From the NCBI GenBank assembly GCA_023512375.1, contig JAILZS010000001.1, forward strand, positions 62,001-126,000: a stretch of 64,000 bases of DNA, in the 5' to 3' direction. Position numbers and translations under genes: made by a program. Every line of letters starts with the position of its first letter. Positions within the stretch are counted from its first letter, which is position 1. Positions 26,977 to 35,332 of the stretch are shown piece after piece. The DNA comes from Bacillota bacterium (GTDB taxonomy: Bacteria; Bacillota; Sulfobacillia; JAJZYS01; JAILZS01). The notes under the pieces are model-generated. The model saw only the letters and a list, made by a program, of their open reading frames with translations, searched no databases and had not been told where the DNA came from.

Positions 26977-27538
26977 CGAGGCGGTGACGGTCGCGGTGCG
27001 GGTGCGGGCGGCGGCGCCGGCCGACGCCGCGGCCGTGCTCGACCTGTTGGGGCGGGTGGCGCGAGAGTCGCCGCTGGCGGCGTTGGAGGGGGTGCCCGCC
27101 GACCCGGAGCCCTTCGCCCGCGCCCTCGGGCGCATGGGCGACGGGGGCGCGGTGCTCCTGGCGGAGGAGGTGGCCGAGGCAACGCTGGTAGGCGTGGCGG
27201 TGGTGGCGCGCGGGCCCGGCCCCGCCCGCCATACGGCCAACCTCTCGCTCGCCGTGGCGGAGGCGGCGCGGCGGCGCGGCGTGGGCCGCGCCCTGGTGCG
27301 GGCGGCGGCGGAGTGGGGGGCGGAACAGGGGGTCGAACGCCTCACCGCATCGGTGGCGTCGGGCAACGGCGCCGCCCTGGCCCTGTTCGGCGCTCTGGGG
27401 TTTTCCATCGAAGGGCGGCGCCCGGGACACCTGCGCATCGGGGGCGCGTTGTACGACGAGGTCCTGTTCGGCGCCGGCGTGGCCGAGGTGCGCGCGCGCC
27501 GGGCGCCGGCGCTGCGGCGCCCGGGGGTCGTCCGATGA
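26969..27538 (+). CDS. GNAT-family N-acetyltransferase
   Basis: NLSLAVAEAARRRGVGRALVRAAAEWGAEQGVERLTASVASGNGAALALFGALGFSIEGRR. Confidence 0.88.
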   Translation: MADEAVTVAVRVRAAAPADAAAVLDLLGRVARESPLAALEGVPADPEPFARALGRMGDGGAVLLAEEVAEATLVGVAVVARGPGPARHTANLSLAVAEAARRRGVGRALVRAAAEWGAEQGVERLTASVASGNGAALALFGALGFSIEGRRPGHLRIGGALYDEVLFGAGVAEVRARRAPALRRPGVVR

Positions 27539-29112
27539 GCGGAAGGCGCCCTCGGCAGGGGGCGGGGCCGGAGCTGACGGCGGCGCTGCTGGTGCCGCCG
27601 GGGAGGGGATGGCCCGACGCGGCCGTGGAGGCGGCGCGGGCGGTGGCGGAGGAGGTCTTGGTGGTGGGGGCGCCCCCGCCTTCCGGCGCCCTGCCGGAGG
27701 GGGTGCGGGCGGTGCCCGGCGCCGGCCAGGAGGCGGGGGGCGCGGTGGCGGCGGCCCTGGGGAGCGCGCGCGGGCAGTGGACGCTCCTCGTGCGTCCCGA
27801 CGAGCTTCCCCACGCCCCCCATCCCCGCACCCTGCGCCGCTACCTGCGTCACGGCACGGCGAGCGCCTTCTTCGTCCCCTTCAACGACCAGCCGCCCCTG
27901 GTGCGCGTGCTCCCCACCGGCGCGGGCCGCCTGTGGGGGGACGACCCGCTCCCTGCCCAGGCGCTCCTGGAGGCGGAGCCGGGGCGGCGTCTGATGGCTA
28001 CGGAGGGGCTGTCGCTCGCCCGCAGCGCGCGCGCCTGGCCCGTGGCCGCCACCCGCCCGGGAGGGGTGTGGCTGAGGGCTACACGGGCGCTCGGCCGCGA
28101 GCGGTGGGCGGCGGCGACCCGCCTCCTGGCCGGGGAGGAGGGGCCGGAGGCGGCCGCCCTCTTGGGCGAGGCGGCCTTCTGGCGGGAGCGTTGGGACGAG
28201 GCGCAGGCGCACTGGCAGAGGGCTCTCGGGGCGGGACGGCCATGGGCTCCCGCGGCGCGGGCCGCGGGCGTGGGCCTGGGGCGGCTGGCCGAGGCGCGCG
28301 GCGACCTGGAGGGGGCGCGGGCCGCCTACCGCCGTGTCCTCGAGGCGGCGCCGCTGGACGGGGTGGCCCTGGCGCGCCTGCTGGCGGTGGACTGGCGGCT
28401 GGGCGCCTCCTGGCCGGAGAGCGTGGGCCAGGTGGTGCGCCTCCACCCGGCGGCCTGGCGCGGCGTCGGCCGCGCCCTGGACCGCATCGTCCCCCCGTCC
28501 GCCCAGGTGCGCGCCCTGCGCTCCATGCCCATGGCGTACGGCCGCGACCTCTTGTTGGCCCGCGCCGCCCTGGCGACGGGCGACGCGGCCACGGCCAGGC
28601 GCTCGCTTCGGCGCGTGGAGCCGGGCGTTGGCCTTACCGCCGTCGGGTACCAGGCGTGGCTCACCGAGGTGGTGGCGGGCTCCGCATCGGAGGCGCGGGC
28701 GGTGGCGGCCCGGTGCACGGACATGTCGGCCGCCGCCCGCCTTGCCATGCTCCTGGCCGCTGGGGCGGTGCTGGGGGAGCCGGGTCAGGTGCCCACGCTC
28801 GGCCCGGAGGAGACGCTGGAGGTGGGCGAGTGGCTCCTCGTCGCCTTGGCGGACCTGGCCCTCCTGCGCCTGGAGGCGCAGGCCCGCGCCCTGGCCCGCC
28901 TCGTGGCCTCGCTCCTGGGGCCTGCGGGTACGGCCGAGGTGCGCGCCGTCCTGTGGCGGGCGGCGAGGGCGGCGGGGCCGGCGCGGCGAGGGCGGCGGGT
29001 GCGGCCGAGCCGCCACCTGGTGCTGCTGCCCCGCCCCGCCCGGGCGCCGGCGTGGTGGGAGGGGCCGGAGATGGACGCGGTGGAAGGGGTGGACCGATGG
29101 CCGTCGCGATGA
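27535..29112 (+). CDS. Degenerate GT2-like/TPR protein
   Basis: ATG overlapping the GNAT stop; layout parallels the upstream GT2 (EEVLVVGAPPPSG.. / ARGQWTLLVRPDEL) without DxD; TPR-like helices (GDLEGARAAYRRVLEAAPLDGVALARLLAV). Confidence 0.5.
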   Translation: MSGRRPRQGAGPELTAALLVPPGRGWPDAAVEAARAVAEEVLVVGAPPPSGALPEGVRAVPGAGQEAGGAVAAALGSARGQWTLLVRPDELPHAPHPRTLRRYLRHGTASAFFVPFNDQPPLVRVLPTGAGRLWGDDPLPAQALLEAEPGRRLMATEGLSLARSARAWPVAATRPGGVWLRATRALGRERWAAATRLLAGEEGPEAAALLGEAAFWRERWDEAQAHWQRALGAGRPWAPAARAAGVGLGRLAEARGDLEGARAAYRRVLEAAPLDGVALARLLAVDWRLGASWPESVGQVVRLHPAAWRGVGRALDRIVPPSAQVRALRSMPMAYGRDLLLARAALATGDAATARRSLRRVEPGVGLTAVGYQAWLTEVVAGSASEARAVAARCTDMSAAARLAMLLAAGAVLGEPGQVPTLGPEETLEVGEWLLVALADLALLRLEAQARALARLVASLLGPAGTAEVRAVLWRAARAAGPARRGRRVRPSRHLVLLPRPARAPAWWEGPEMDAVEGVDRWPSR

Positions 29113-29420
29113 TGGCGCGCGTACGGACGAAGCGAGAGCGGGGAGAGGCGGCGGGGGGCGTCTACCTGGCGCTCACCCGGCGCCTGGCGGCGGCGGCGGT
29201 GCGAGGCGACGACGGCCGCGCACGGCGCCTCGTGGTGGCGCGCGAGGAGCTCTTGGCCGTGTTGCGGACGCAGGGCTGGCGGCCGTCGCACGCCCTGGCG
29301 GCCGAGGTGCGCTCGCTCGAGGCGCGGACGATGCTGGCCCTGGGCGTCGACCCCTTGCCGGTACGGCACCGCACCTGGTGGCGCGAGGAGGCCGAGGGCG
29401 CGGCCCTAGGCGCGCCCTGA
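29097..29420 (+). CDS. Small helical protein, possible FliT-like flagellar chaperone
   Basis: 108 codons, MARVRTKRERGEAAGGVYLALTRRLAAAAVRGDDGRARRLVVAREELLAVL; last gene of the flagellar run. Confidence 0.45.
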   Translation: MAVAMMARVRTKRERGEAAGGVYLALTRRLAAAAVRGDDGRARRLVVAREELLAVLRTQGWRPSHALAAEVRSLEARTMLALGVDPLPVRHRTWWREEAEGAALGAP

Positions 29421-29448
29421 CCGCGTCGACTCCCGCAGGGACGCGCGG

Positions 29449-29470
29449 CTTAACGCGGCCTTAACACGGC
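29449..29470 (+). promoter_or_regulatory. PHO box-like direct repeat upstream of pstS
   Basis: CTTAACGCGGC-CTTAACACGGC: TTAAC(G/A) hexamers exactly 11 bp apart; TATGGT at 29476-29481. Confidence 0.7.
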
Positions 29471-29513
29471 CGCGATATGGTCGTGTCGGACGAAGTCCCG
29501 AGGGAGGTAGACC

Positions 29514-30602
29514 ATGGAGGCCAAGCGCGCTTGGCGTCGGTGGGCATCGGCCGGCGCGGCGACGATCCTGGCGGCGGCGGTGGCGGCGCCCGCGGCGACG
29601 TGGGCGGCCGGGCGGCCGGCGGTGCACCGGTCCGGCTCGAGCGTCACCCTGCTGGAGACGGGCTCCACCCTTCTCTACCCGCTCTTCAACCTCTGGGTTC
29701 CGGCGTACACGCACACCCATCCGGGCGTGAAGATCACGACCGCCGCCACCGGGAGCGGCACGGGCATCTCCGAGGCGACCAGCGGCGCGGTGCAGATCGG
29801 CGCCTCGGACGCCTACCTGCCGCCCGCCCATCCGTCGACGCTCATGAACATCCCGCTCGCCATCTCGGCCCAGCAGGTGAACTACAACGTGCCGGGCCTC
29901 AACGGCGTGCACCTCAAGCTGAGCGGCCCCGTGCTGGCCGGCATCTACACGGGCCGCATCAAGACGTGGAACGCCGCCCCCATCCGCGCCCTCAACCCGG
30001 GCGTCAAGCTCCCCGCCCACGCCATCGTGCCCTTGCGGCGGGCGGACGCAAGCGGCGACACCTTCATCTTCACCCAGTACCTCACCTTCTCGGCCGGCAA
30101 GGCCTGGCCCGCCGGCTACGGCACGTCCGTCAGCTGGCCGGCGCTTCCGTCGCTCGTCGCCGAGCCGGGCAACTCGGGCATGGTGAGCGGCCTCAAGTCG
30201 ATCCCGTACTCGGTCGCCTACGTGGGCGTGAGCTACCTGAACGAGACGAACGCCGCCCACCTGGGCGAGGCGAAACTGGAGAACCGGGCCGGTAACTTCG
30301 TCCTGCCCGTCGCCGCCACGATCGAGACCGCGGCCAAGGCGCGGGTGGGCCAGACGCCGCCGGACGAGGCCCTCTCCCTGGTGTACGCGCCGGGCAAGGA
30401 CGCCTACCCGATCATCAACTACGAGTACGCCATCGTGTCGCAAAAGCAGGCGAGCGCCGCCGTGGCGGCCGCGGTGCGGAGCTTCCTCACCTGGGCGCTG
30501 ACGGTGGGCAACGGCGAGCGCTTCCTGTCGCAGGTCCACTTCCAGCCCCTTCCGCCCGCCATCGTGAAGATGAGCAAGGCGCAGATCGCCAAGGTCCGCT
30601 AG
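29514..30602 (+). CDS. pstS: Phosphate ABC transporter substrate-binding protein PstS
   Basis: Signal peptide; LLETGSTLLYPLFNLWVPAYTHTHPGVKITTAATGSGTGISEATSGAVQIGASDA. Confidence 0.95.
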   Translation: MEAKRAWRRWASAGAATILAAAVAAPAATWAAGRPAVHRSGSSVTLLETGSTLLYPLFNLWVPAYTHTHPGVKITTAATGSGTGISEATSGAVQIGASDAYLPPAHPSTLMNIPLAISAQQVNYNVPGLNGVHLKLSGPVLAGIYTGRIKTWNAAPIRALNPGVKLPAHAIVPLRRADASGDTFIFTQYLTFSAGKAWPAGYGTSVSWPALPSLVAEPGNSGMVSGLKSIPYSVAYVGVSYLNETNAAHLGEAKLENRAGNFVLPVAATIETAAKARVGQTPPDEALSLVYAPGKDAYPIINYEYAIVSQKQASAAVAAAVRSFLTWALTVGNGERFLSQVHFQPLPPAIVKMSKAQIAKVR

Positions 30603-30604
30603 GC

Positions 30605-31576
30605 ATGCGGGGGGAGCGGGCGGATCGCCTCTACCGCGCGGGCGTCGGCCTTCTGGCCGGCGCCGTCCCCGTCGCCTTGGGGGCGATCGCAGTGTTCGTG
30701 CTCGTCGACGCCCTTCCGGCCCTCCGCTACATGGGGCTGGGGTTCTGGACGGGCACGCAGTGGAACCTGGGCAACCAGTACGGCGGCACCACCGCGAGCC
30801 AGAACGGCGTGGTGGCCGCCGCCGGCGCCACCTTCGGCATCCTGCCCTACATCCTGGGGACGCTCCTGACGTCCGCGGTGGCCCTCGCCGTCGCCCTGCC
30901 CCTGGGGGTGGGGGCGGCACTCTTCCTGTCGGAGTATGCGCCGCCGCGCCTGCGCCTGTGGCTGTCGAGCCTCGTGGAGCTGCTCGCGGGCGTGCCCAGC
31001 GTCGTGTACGGCCTGTGGGGTCTCGCGGTGGTGGTGCCGGCGGTGGCCGGCGGCATCGGCCCCTGGCTGAGCGCCGCCCTGGGATTCATCCCCTTCCTGC
31101 GCGGGCCGGTGGGGACGGGACTGGGGCTGCTCTCGGCCGGACTCGTGCTCGCGGTCATGGTGCTGCCGCTCATCGCCGCCACGGCGCGCGACGCCATGCA
31201 ACAGACGCCGCGCGCCCTGCGCGAGGGGGCGGTGGCGCTGGGGCTGACGCGGTGGGAGGCGATCGCCGGCGTGGTCCTCCCCACCGCGCGCCCGGCCATC
31301 TTCGGCGCCGCCATCCTCGCCCTGGGGCGCGCCCTGGGCGAGACGATGGCGGTGCTCATGGTGAGCGGGGGATCGATCAACCTTCTTCCCACCAACCTGT
31401 ACGGGCCGGTGAACACCCTGGCGGCGGTGATCGCCTCCCAGCTCGACGCCGCCTTCACGGACGCGACGCACATGGCCCTGCATGCCCTCGCGGGCATCGC
31501 CCTCACGCTGTTCGTCATCTCCCTGGTCGTGAACGGCACGGCGCGCCTCATCGTGCGGCGGGAGGGAGCGGCGTGA
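30605..31576 (+). CDS. pstC: Phosphate ABC transporter permease PstC
   Basis: Multi-TM permease; EYAPPRLRLWLSSLVELLAGVPSVVYGLWGL; ARDAMQQTPRALREGAVALGLTRWEA; synteny. Confidence 0.94.
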   Translation: MRGERADRLYRAGVGLLAGAVPVALGAIAVFVLVDALPALRYMGLGFWTGTQWNLGNQYGGTTASQNGVVAAAGATFGILPYILGTLLTSAVALAVALPLGVGAALFLSEYAPPRLRLWLSSLVELLAGVPSVVYGLWGLAVVVPAVAGGIGPWLSAALGFIPFLRGPVGTGLGLLSAGLVLAVMVLPLIAATARDAMQQTPRALREGAVALGLTRWEAIAGVVLPTARPAIFGAAILALGRALGETMAVLMVSGGSINLLPTNLYGPVNTLAAVIASQLDAAFTDATHMALHALAGIALTLFVISLVVNGTARLIVRREGAA

Positions 31577-32490
31577 GCGCGGCGGACTGGGAAGCGACGG
31601 CGTACCTGAGGCGCCGCCACGGGCAGGTCCTGGCCGAGGCGTCGCGCCGGTCGCGGGCGGCGCGGCAGGTGCGCGGGCGCGTGTTCGGGGCGCTCGCGGC
31701 GCTGGGCATGGCGGCCTCGCTCTTCCCCCTGCTCGACATCGTGGAGCTGGTGGCGGTCCACGGCGCCCGCGCCCTCTCCGCCGCCGTCTTCACCCAGGTC
31801 ACGAACGGCGTGAGCGGGGGCCTCCAGAACGCCATCCTGGGTACGGTGTTCCTGGTGGCGCTGGGGCTGGCGGTGGCGGCGCCGATCGGGGTGGGGGCGG
31901 GGGTGTATGTGGCGGAGTGGAGCGACGCCCGCACGGCCGCGGCCCTCAACTACCTCACGGACGTGCTGGTGGGGGTCCCCTCCATCGTCGTGGGCTACTT
32001 CGGCTTCATCGTGTTCGTGGGCGACTTCGGATGGGGCTTCAGCTGGCTGGCGGGGTCGCTGGCGCTGGCGGTCATCATGCTCCCGTACATCGTGCGCGCC
32101 ACGGAGCTGGCGCTGTCGAAGGTGCCCTTGGACCTGCGGGAGGGGAGCCTGGCCCTGGGGGTGACGCGGGCGCGCACGGTGCACGCCGTCTCGCTCCCCT
32201 TCGCCCTCCCCGGCATCCTCACAGGGGTGCTCCTGGCCATGGGGATCGGCATCGGCGAGACGGCGCCGCTTCTCTACACGGCCAGCTGGTCGAACTACAA
32301 CCCGAGCCTCGCCCTGACGCATTCGCCCGTGGGATACCTGACGTACGTGGTGTGGACCTTCATCCAGGAGCCGTTCTCCACCGCCCACAGCCTGGCGTAC
32401 GCGGCCGCTCTCCTCCTCATGGCGGGGGTGTTGGCCATCAACCTGGTGGCGCGGCAGTGGCTGGGGCGGCGGGGCGAGCACGCGGCCTGA
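31573..32490 (+). CDS. pstA: Phosphate ABC transporter permease PstA
   Basis: LTDVLVGVPSIVVGYFGF; LALSKVPLDLREGSLALGVTRARTVHAVSLPFALPGILTG; GTG overlapping pstC stop. Confidence 0.94.
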   Translation: MSAADWEATAYLRRRHGQVLAEASRRSRAARQVRGRVFGALAALGMAASLFPLLDIVELVAVHGARALSAAVFTQVTNGVSGGLQNAILGTVFLVALGLAVAAPIGVGAGVYVAEWSDARTAAALNYLTDVLVGVPSIVVGYFGFIVFVGDFGWGFSWLAGSLALAVIMLPYIVRATELALSKVPLDLREGSLALGVTRARTVHAVSLPFALPGILTGVLLAMGIGIGETAPLLYTASWSNYNPSLALTHSPVGYLTYVVWTFIQEPFSTAHSLAYAAALLLMAGVLAINLVARQWLGRRGEHAA

Positions 32491-32515
32491 GGGACGGTTC
32501 GACGGCGGATCGGAG

Positions 32516-33337
32516 GTGGCGTCGGTGTCGACGATGTGGACGTCCGCCCAACTCGAGGCGCAGGAGCGGCCCGCGGGCGGCGATGCGGCGAAGATGGCGG
32601 TGCGGGGGCTGTCGGTCTTCTTCGGCGGCCAGAGGGCGCTCGAGGCGATCGACCTGGAGCTGCCGGAACGCCAGGTGACCGCCCTCATCGGTCCCTCGGG
32701 GTGCGGCAAGACCACCCTCCTGCGCTCCCTCAACCGCATGACGGAGCTGGTGCCGCACAGCCGGCACGAGGGGGACGTGCTCCTCGACGGGCGGTCGATC
32801 TACGGTCCCGGGGTGGACGTCGTGGACCTGAGGCGGCGGGTGGGCATGGTCTTCCAGCGTCCCAACCCCTTCCCCATGTCGATCCTCGACAACGTGACCT
32901 TCGGCCCCCGGCGGCACGGGGTGCGCAACCGGCGCCTGTTGCAGGAGATCGCCGAGGAGAGCCTGCGCGCCGCCGCCCTGTGGGACGAGGTGAAGGACAA
33001 GCTCCACCACAGCGGCATGAGCCTGTCGGGCGGGCAGCAGCAGCGCCTGTGCATCGCCCGCGCCCTGGCCGTGCAGCCGGAGGTGCTGCTCATGGACGAG
33101 CCCACCTCCGCTCTCGACCCGATCTCCACGGGGAAGATCGAGGACCTCATCCGGCAGCTGGCGGAGGACTACACCCTGGTCCTGGTCACCCACAGCCTGC
33201 CCCAGGCGGGCCGGGTGGCCGACCGCGTCGCCTTCCTGCTCCAGGGCTCCCTCGTCGAGGTGGGGGCGGCGCAGGAGATCTTCACGCGCCCGCGCGACCG
33301 TCGGACAGAGGACTACCTCACGGGACGGCTGGGCTAA
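32516..33337 (+). CDS. pstB: Phosphate ABC transporter ATPase PstB
   Basis: ALIGPSGCGKTTLLRSLNRMTEL; LSGGQQQRLCIARALAVQPEVLLMDEPTSALDPIST. Confidence 0.96.
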   Translation: MASVSTMWTSAQLEAQERPAGGDAAKMAVRGLSVFFGGQRALEAIDLELPERQVTALIGPSGCGKTTLLRSLNRMTELVPHSRHEGDVLLDGRSIYGPGVDVVDLRRRVGMVFQRPNPFPMSILDNVTFGPRRHGVRNRRLLQEIAEESLRAAALWDEVKDKLHHSGMSLSGGQQQRLCIARALAVQPEVLLMDEPTSALDPISTGKIEDLIRQLAEDYTLVLVTHSLPQAGRVADRVAFLLQGSLVEVGAAQEIFTRPRDRRTEDYLTGRLG

Positions 33338-33338
33338 G

Positions 33339-34016
33339 GTGCGCCGGCGGGCGACGGGGGAGCGCGTGCGGGCGCTCGTGGCGGGGGCGGTGGCCCTGGG
33401 CCGCATGGCGCGCGACAGCGTGGCCAAGGCGCGGCGAGCGCTGGAGGAGGGGGACGAGGTCCTGGCTCGCCGCCTGGCCGAAGGGGACGCCGCCGTCGAC
33501 CGGGCGGCGCGCGTCTTGGAGGGCGAAGTGCTGGCCGTCTTGGCCACGGCCTCGCCGATGGCCGGCGACATGCGGCGGGTGGTGGCGGTGTTCAAGGCGC
33601 TGACCGACCTGGAGCGGGTGGGCGACTACGCCGTGCATGCCGCCGCCGCCGTCGCAGGCGGGTGGCGGGCCGAGCCCGACCTCGTGGCCATGGCGGCGGA
33701 GGCGGAGGCCATGGCGGGGGCGGCGACGCTCGCCCTGGGGCGGGAAGATGCGCGCCTGGCGCGGCGGGTGATGGAGCGGGACGGGCGCGTCGACCGACTG
33801 TACCGGCGCGTGCGCCGGCGGTGGGAGGACGAGGCGGGAGGCGAGACCTCGGGCGGCCGCTGGCTTCTGGCGGCCCGCTCCCTGGAGCGGGCGGCGGACC
33901 ACGCCGTGCACGTGGCGGAGTGGGCGGTGTACGCGGCGGTGGGGGAGCGCCCCGCGCCGGCGGCGGGCGAGGGAACGGCGCGCCGGCTGGGGCTCTCGTC
34001 GGGGGAAGCGCCGTGA
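33339..34016 (+). CDS. phoU: Phosphate transport regulator PhoU-like
   Basis: Two PhoU-like helical repeats (ATASPMAGDMRRVVAVFKALTDLERVGDYAVHAA; LLAARSLERAADHAVHVAEW); follows pstB. Confidence 0.9.
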   Translation: MRRRATGERVRALVAGAVALGRMARDSVAKARRALEEGDEVLARRLAEGDAAVDRAARVLEGEVLAVLATASPMAGDMRRVVAVFKALTDLERVGDYAVHAAAAVAGGWRAEPDLVAMAAEAEAMAGAATLALGREDARLARRVMERDGRVDRLYRRVRRRWEDEAGGETSGGRWLLAARSLERAADHAVHVAEWAVYAAVGERPAPAAGEGTARRLGLSSGEAP

Positions 34017-34023
34017 CGGGAGA

Positions 34024-34067
34024 GAGGCGGGGAGGGCGGCGCGTCCGGCGCCTTCCCTCCCCGCCTC
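34024..34067. terminator. Bidirectional terminator-like hairpin between convergent genes
   Basis: GAGGCGGGGAGGG.../...CCCTCCCCGCCTC 13-bp stem with interior GCGC pairing. Confidence 0.6.
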
Positions 34068-34077
34068 CGCTGTCGCC

Positions 34078-35235
34078 TCAAAGGGTGTAGCCCTGTCGGA
34101 TGGGGAAGGCAGGCGGACCTTCCCACGAGACCCGCCCGGGAAGGCAGGCGGTCCCCACCGCCTCTTCGTCCCCGGCCGCAAGCCAGCGCGCCATCGCTTC
34201 GCCCACGGCGGGACCCCGCATCACCCCGAATCCGTTCATGCCGGCCGCGAGCCACAGGCCGTCCTCGCCCGGCACGGGGCCGAGCAGGGGACGGCGGTCG
34301 GGCGTGGCCGTCAGGATGCCGGCGTAGGCCCGGCCCAGGGTGGCGTCCTCGCCGCCGCCCGTGCGCGCCCCCAGGCGCCGGGCGACGGACTCCAGGAAGG
34401 CGGCGTCGGCCTGGGTGCGGAAGGCGTCGGGGTCGGACTCGGTGCTCTCGGTGCCGTCGCCCGCCAGGAGGCGGCCGCCGGCTTCGGGCACCGTGTACCA
34501 GTCGAGGACGAGGTCGTGGAAGACGCCGGGCCATAGGTCGGCGGCGCGGGGGTGGGCGACCACGGCCAGCTGGGTGCGGTACGGCCGGAGGGGAGCCCAC
34601 AGGTCGAGGGCGCGCAGAAGGCGCGCCGACCAGGCGCCCGCCGCCACGACGAGAACCTCCGCCCGGCGGCGCGTCCCATCGGGGAGGGCGAGGGCCACGG
34701 CGCCGCCCTCCGCCCGGACGAGGGAGCAGGGCGCCTCCTCGTGCACCTCCCCTCCCAGGCGGACGATCTCCCGCCCGGCGGCCCGGCAGTAGGCGGCGGC
34801 GTCGGTGACCCCGTCCTCGGGCAGGACGAGGCCGACGCCGTCCGCCTCCAGGCGCAGGGCGCTGTGGCGCGCGGCGAGGGCGGCGGCGTGGGGCCGCTCC
34901 TGGGGGACGCCGGCGCGAGCCAGGCGGTCGGCGTGGGCGAGGAGCCGACGTCCGTCCTCGCCCCGCGCCCAGGCGAGGGAGCCGGTGCGCCGAAAGAGAC
35001 TCTCCCCACCTCCCGGGGGACGGCGGTAGCGCTCGCGGCTCTCGGCCACCCACACCCGGTCCTGCTCGTCCCAGGTGAGCTCCGACACGACGCCGGCGGC
35101 GAGGGCGGTGCTGGCGCCGCCCAGACGGGCGCGCTCGTACAGGGCCACACGCCAACCTCGGCGCGCCAGACCCAGGGCGACGCTCGCGCCCACGATGCCG
35201 CCGCCTACCACGATCGCCCGCACCTCTGCCGCCAT
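34078..35235 (-). CDS. FAD-dependent oxidoreductase (DAO / glycine-D-amino acid oxidase-like)
   Basis: AIVVGGGIVGASVALGLARRGWRVALYERARLGGASTALAAG; C-term ATPDRRPLLGPVPGEDGLWLAAGMNGFGVMRGPAVGEAMARWL. Confidence 0.87.
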   Translation of the reverse strand: MAAEVRAIVVGGGIVGASVALGLARRGWRVALYERARLGGASTALAAGVVSELTWDEQDRVWVAESRERYRRPPGGGESLFRRTGSLAWARGEDGRRLLAHADRLARAGVPQERPHAAALAARHSALRLEADGVGLVLPEDGVTDAAAYCRAAGREIVRLGGEVHEEAPCSLVRAEGGAVALALPDGTRRRAEVLVVAAGAWSARLLRALDLWAPLRPYRTQLAVVAHPRAADLWPGVFHDLVLDWYTVPEAGGRLLAGDGTESTESDPDAFRTQADAAFLESVARRLGARTGGGEDATLGRAYAGILTATPDRRPLLGPVPGEDGLWLAAGMNGFGVMRGPAVGEAMARWLAAGDEEAVGTACLPGRVSWEGPPAFPIRQGYTL

Positions 35236-35332
35236 GTATCCACCCCTCGAACGGCTGTCTGTGCGGGAGTCGATTGGACGGCGCCCGCCCGACCTCCTGG
35301 CCGGGCGGGCGCCTATGCGGATCGAGGAGGGT

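Noticed and set aside
25120-29016. 1298-aa minus-strand ORF opposite fliS-fliD-GNAT-pseudo-GT
   Set aside because: Antisense open frame typical of very high GC DNA; low-complexity Arg/Gly/His/Ala composition and no domain, whereas the plus strand has recognised genes.
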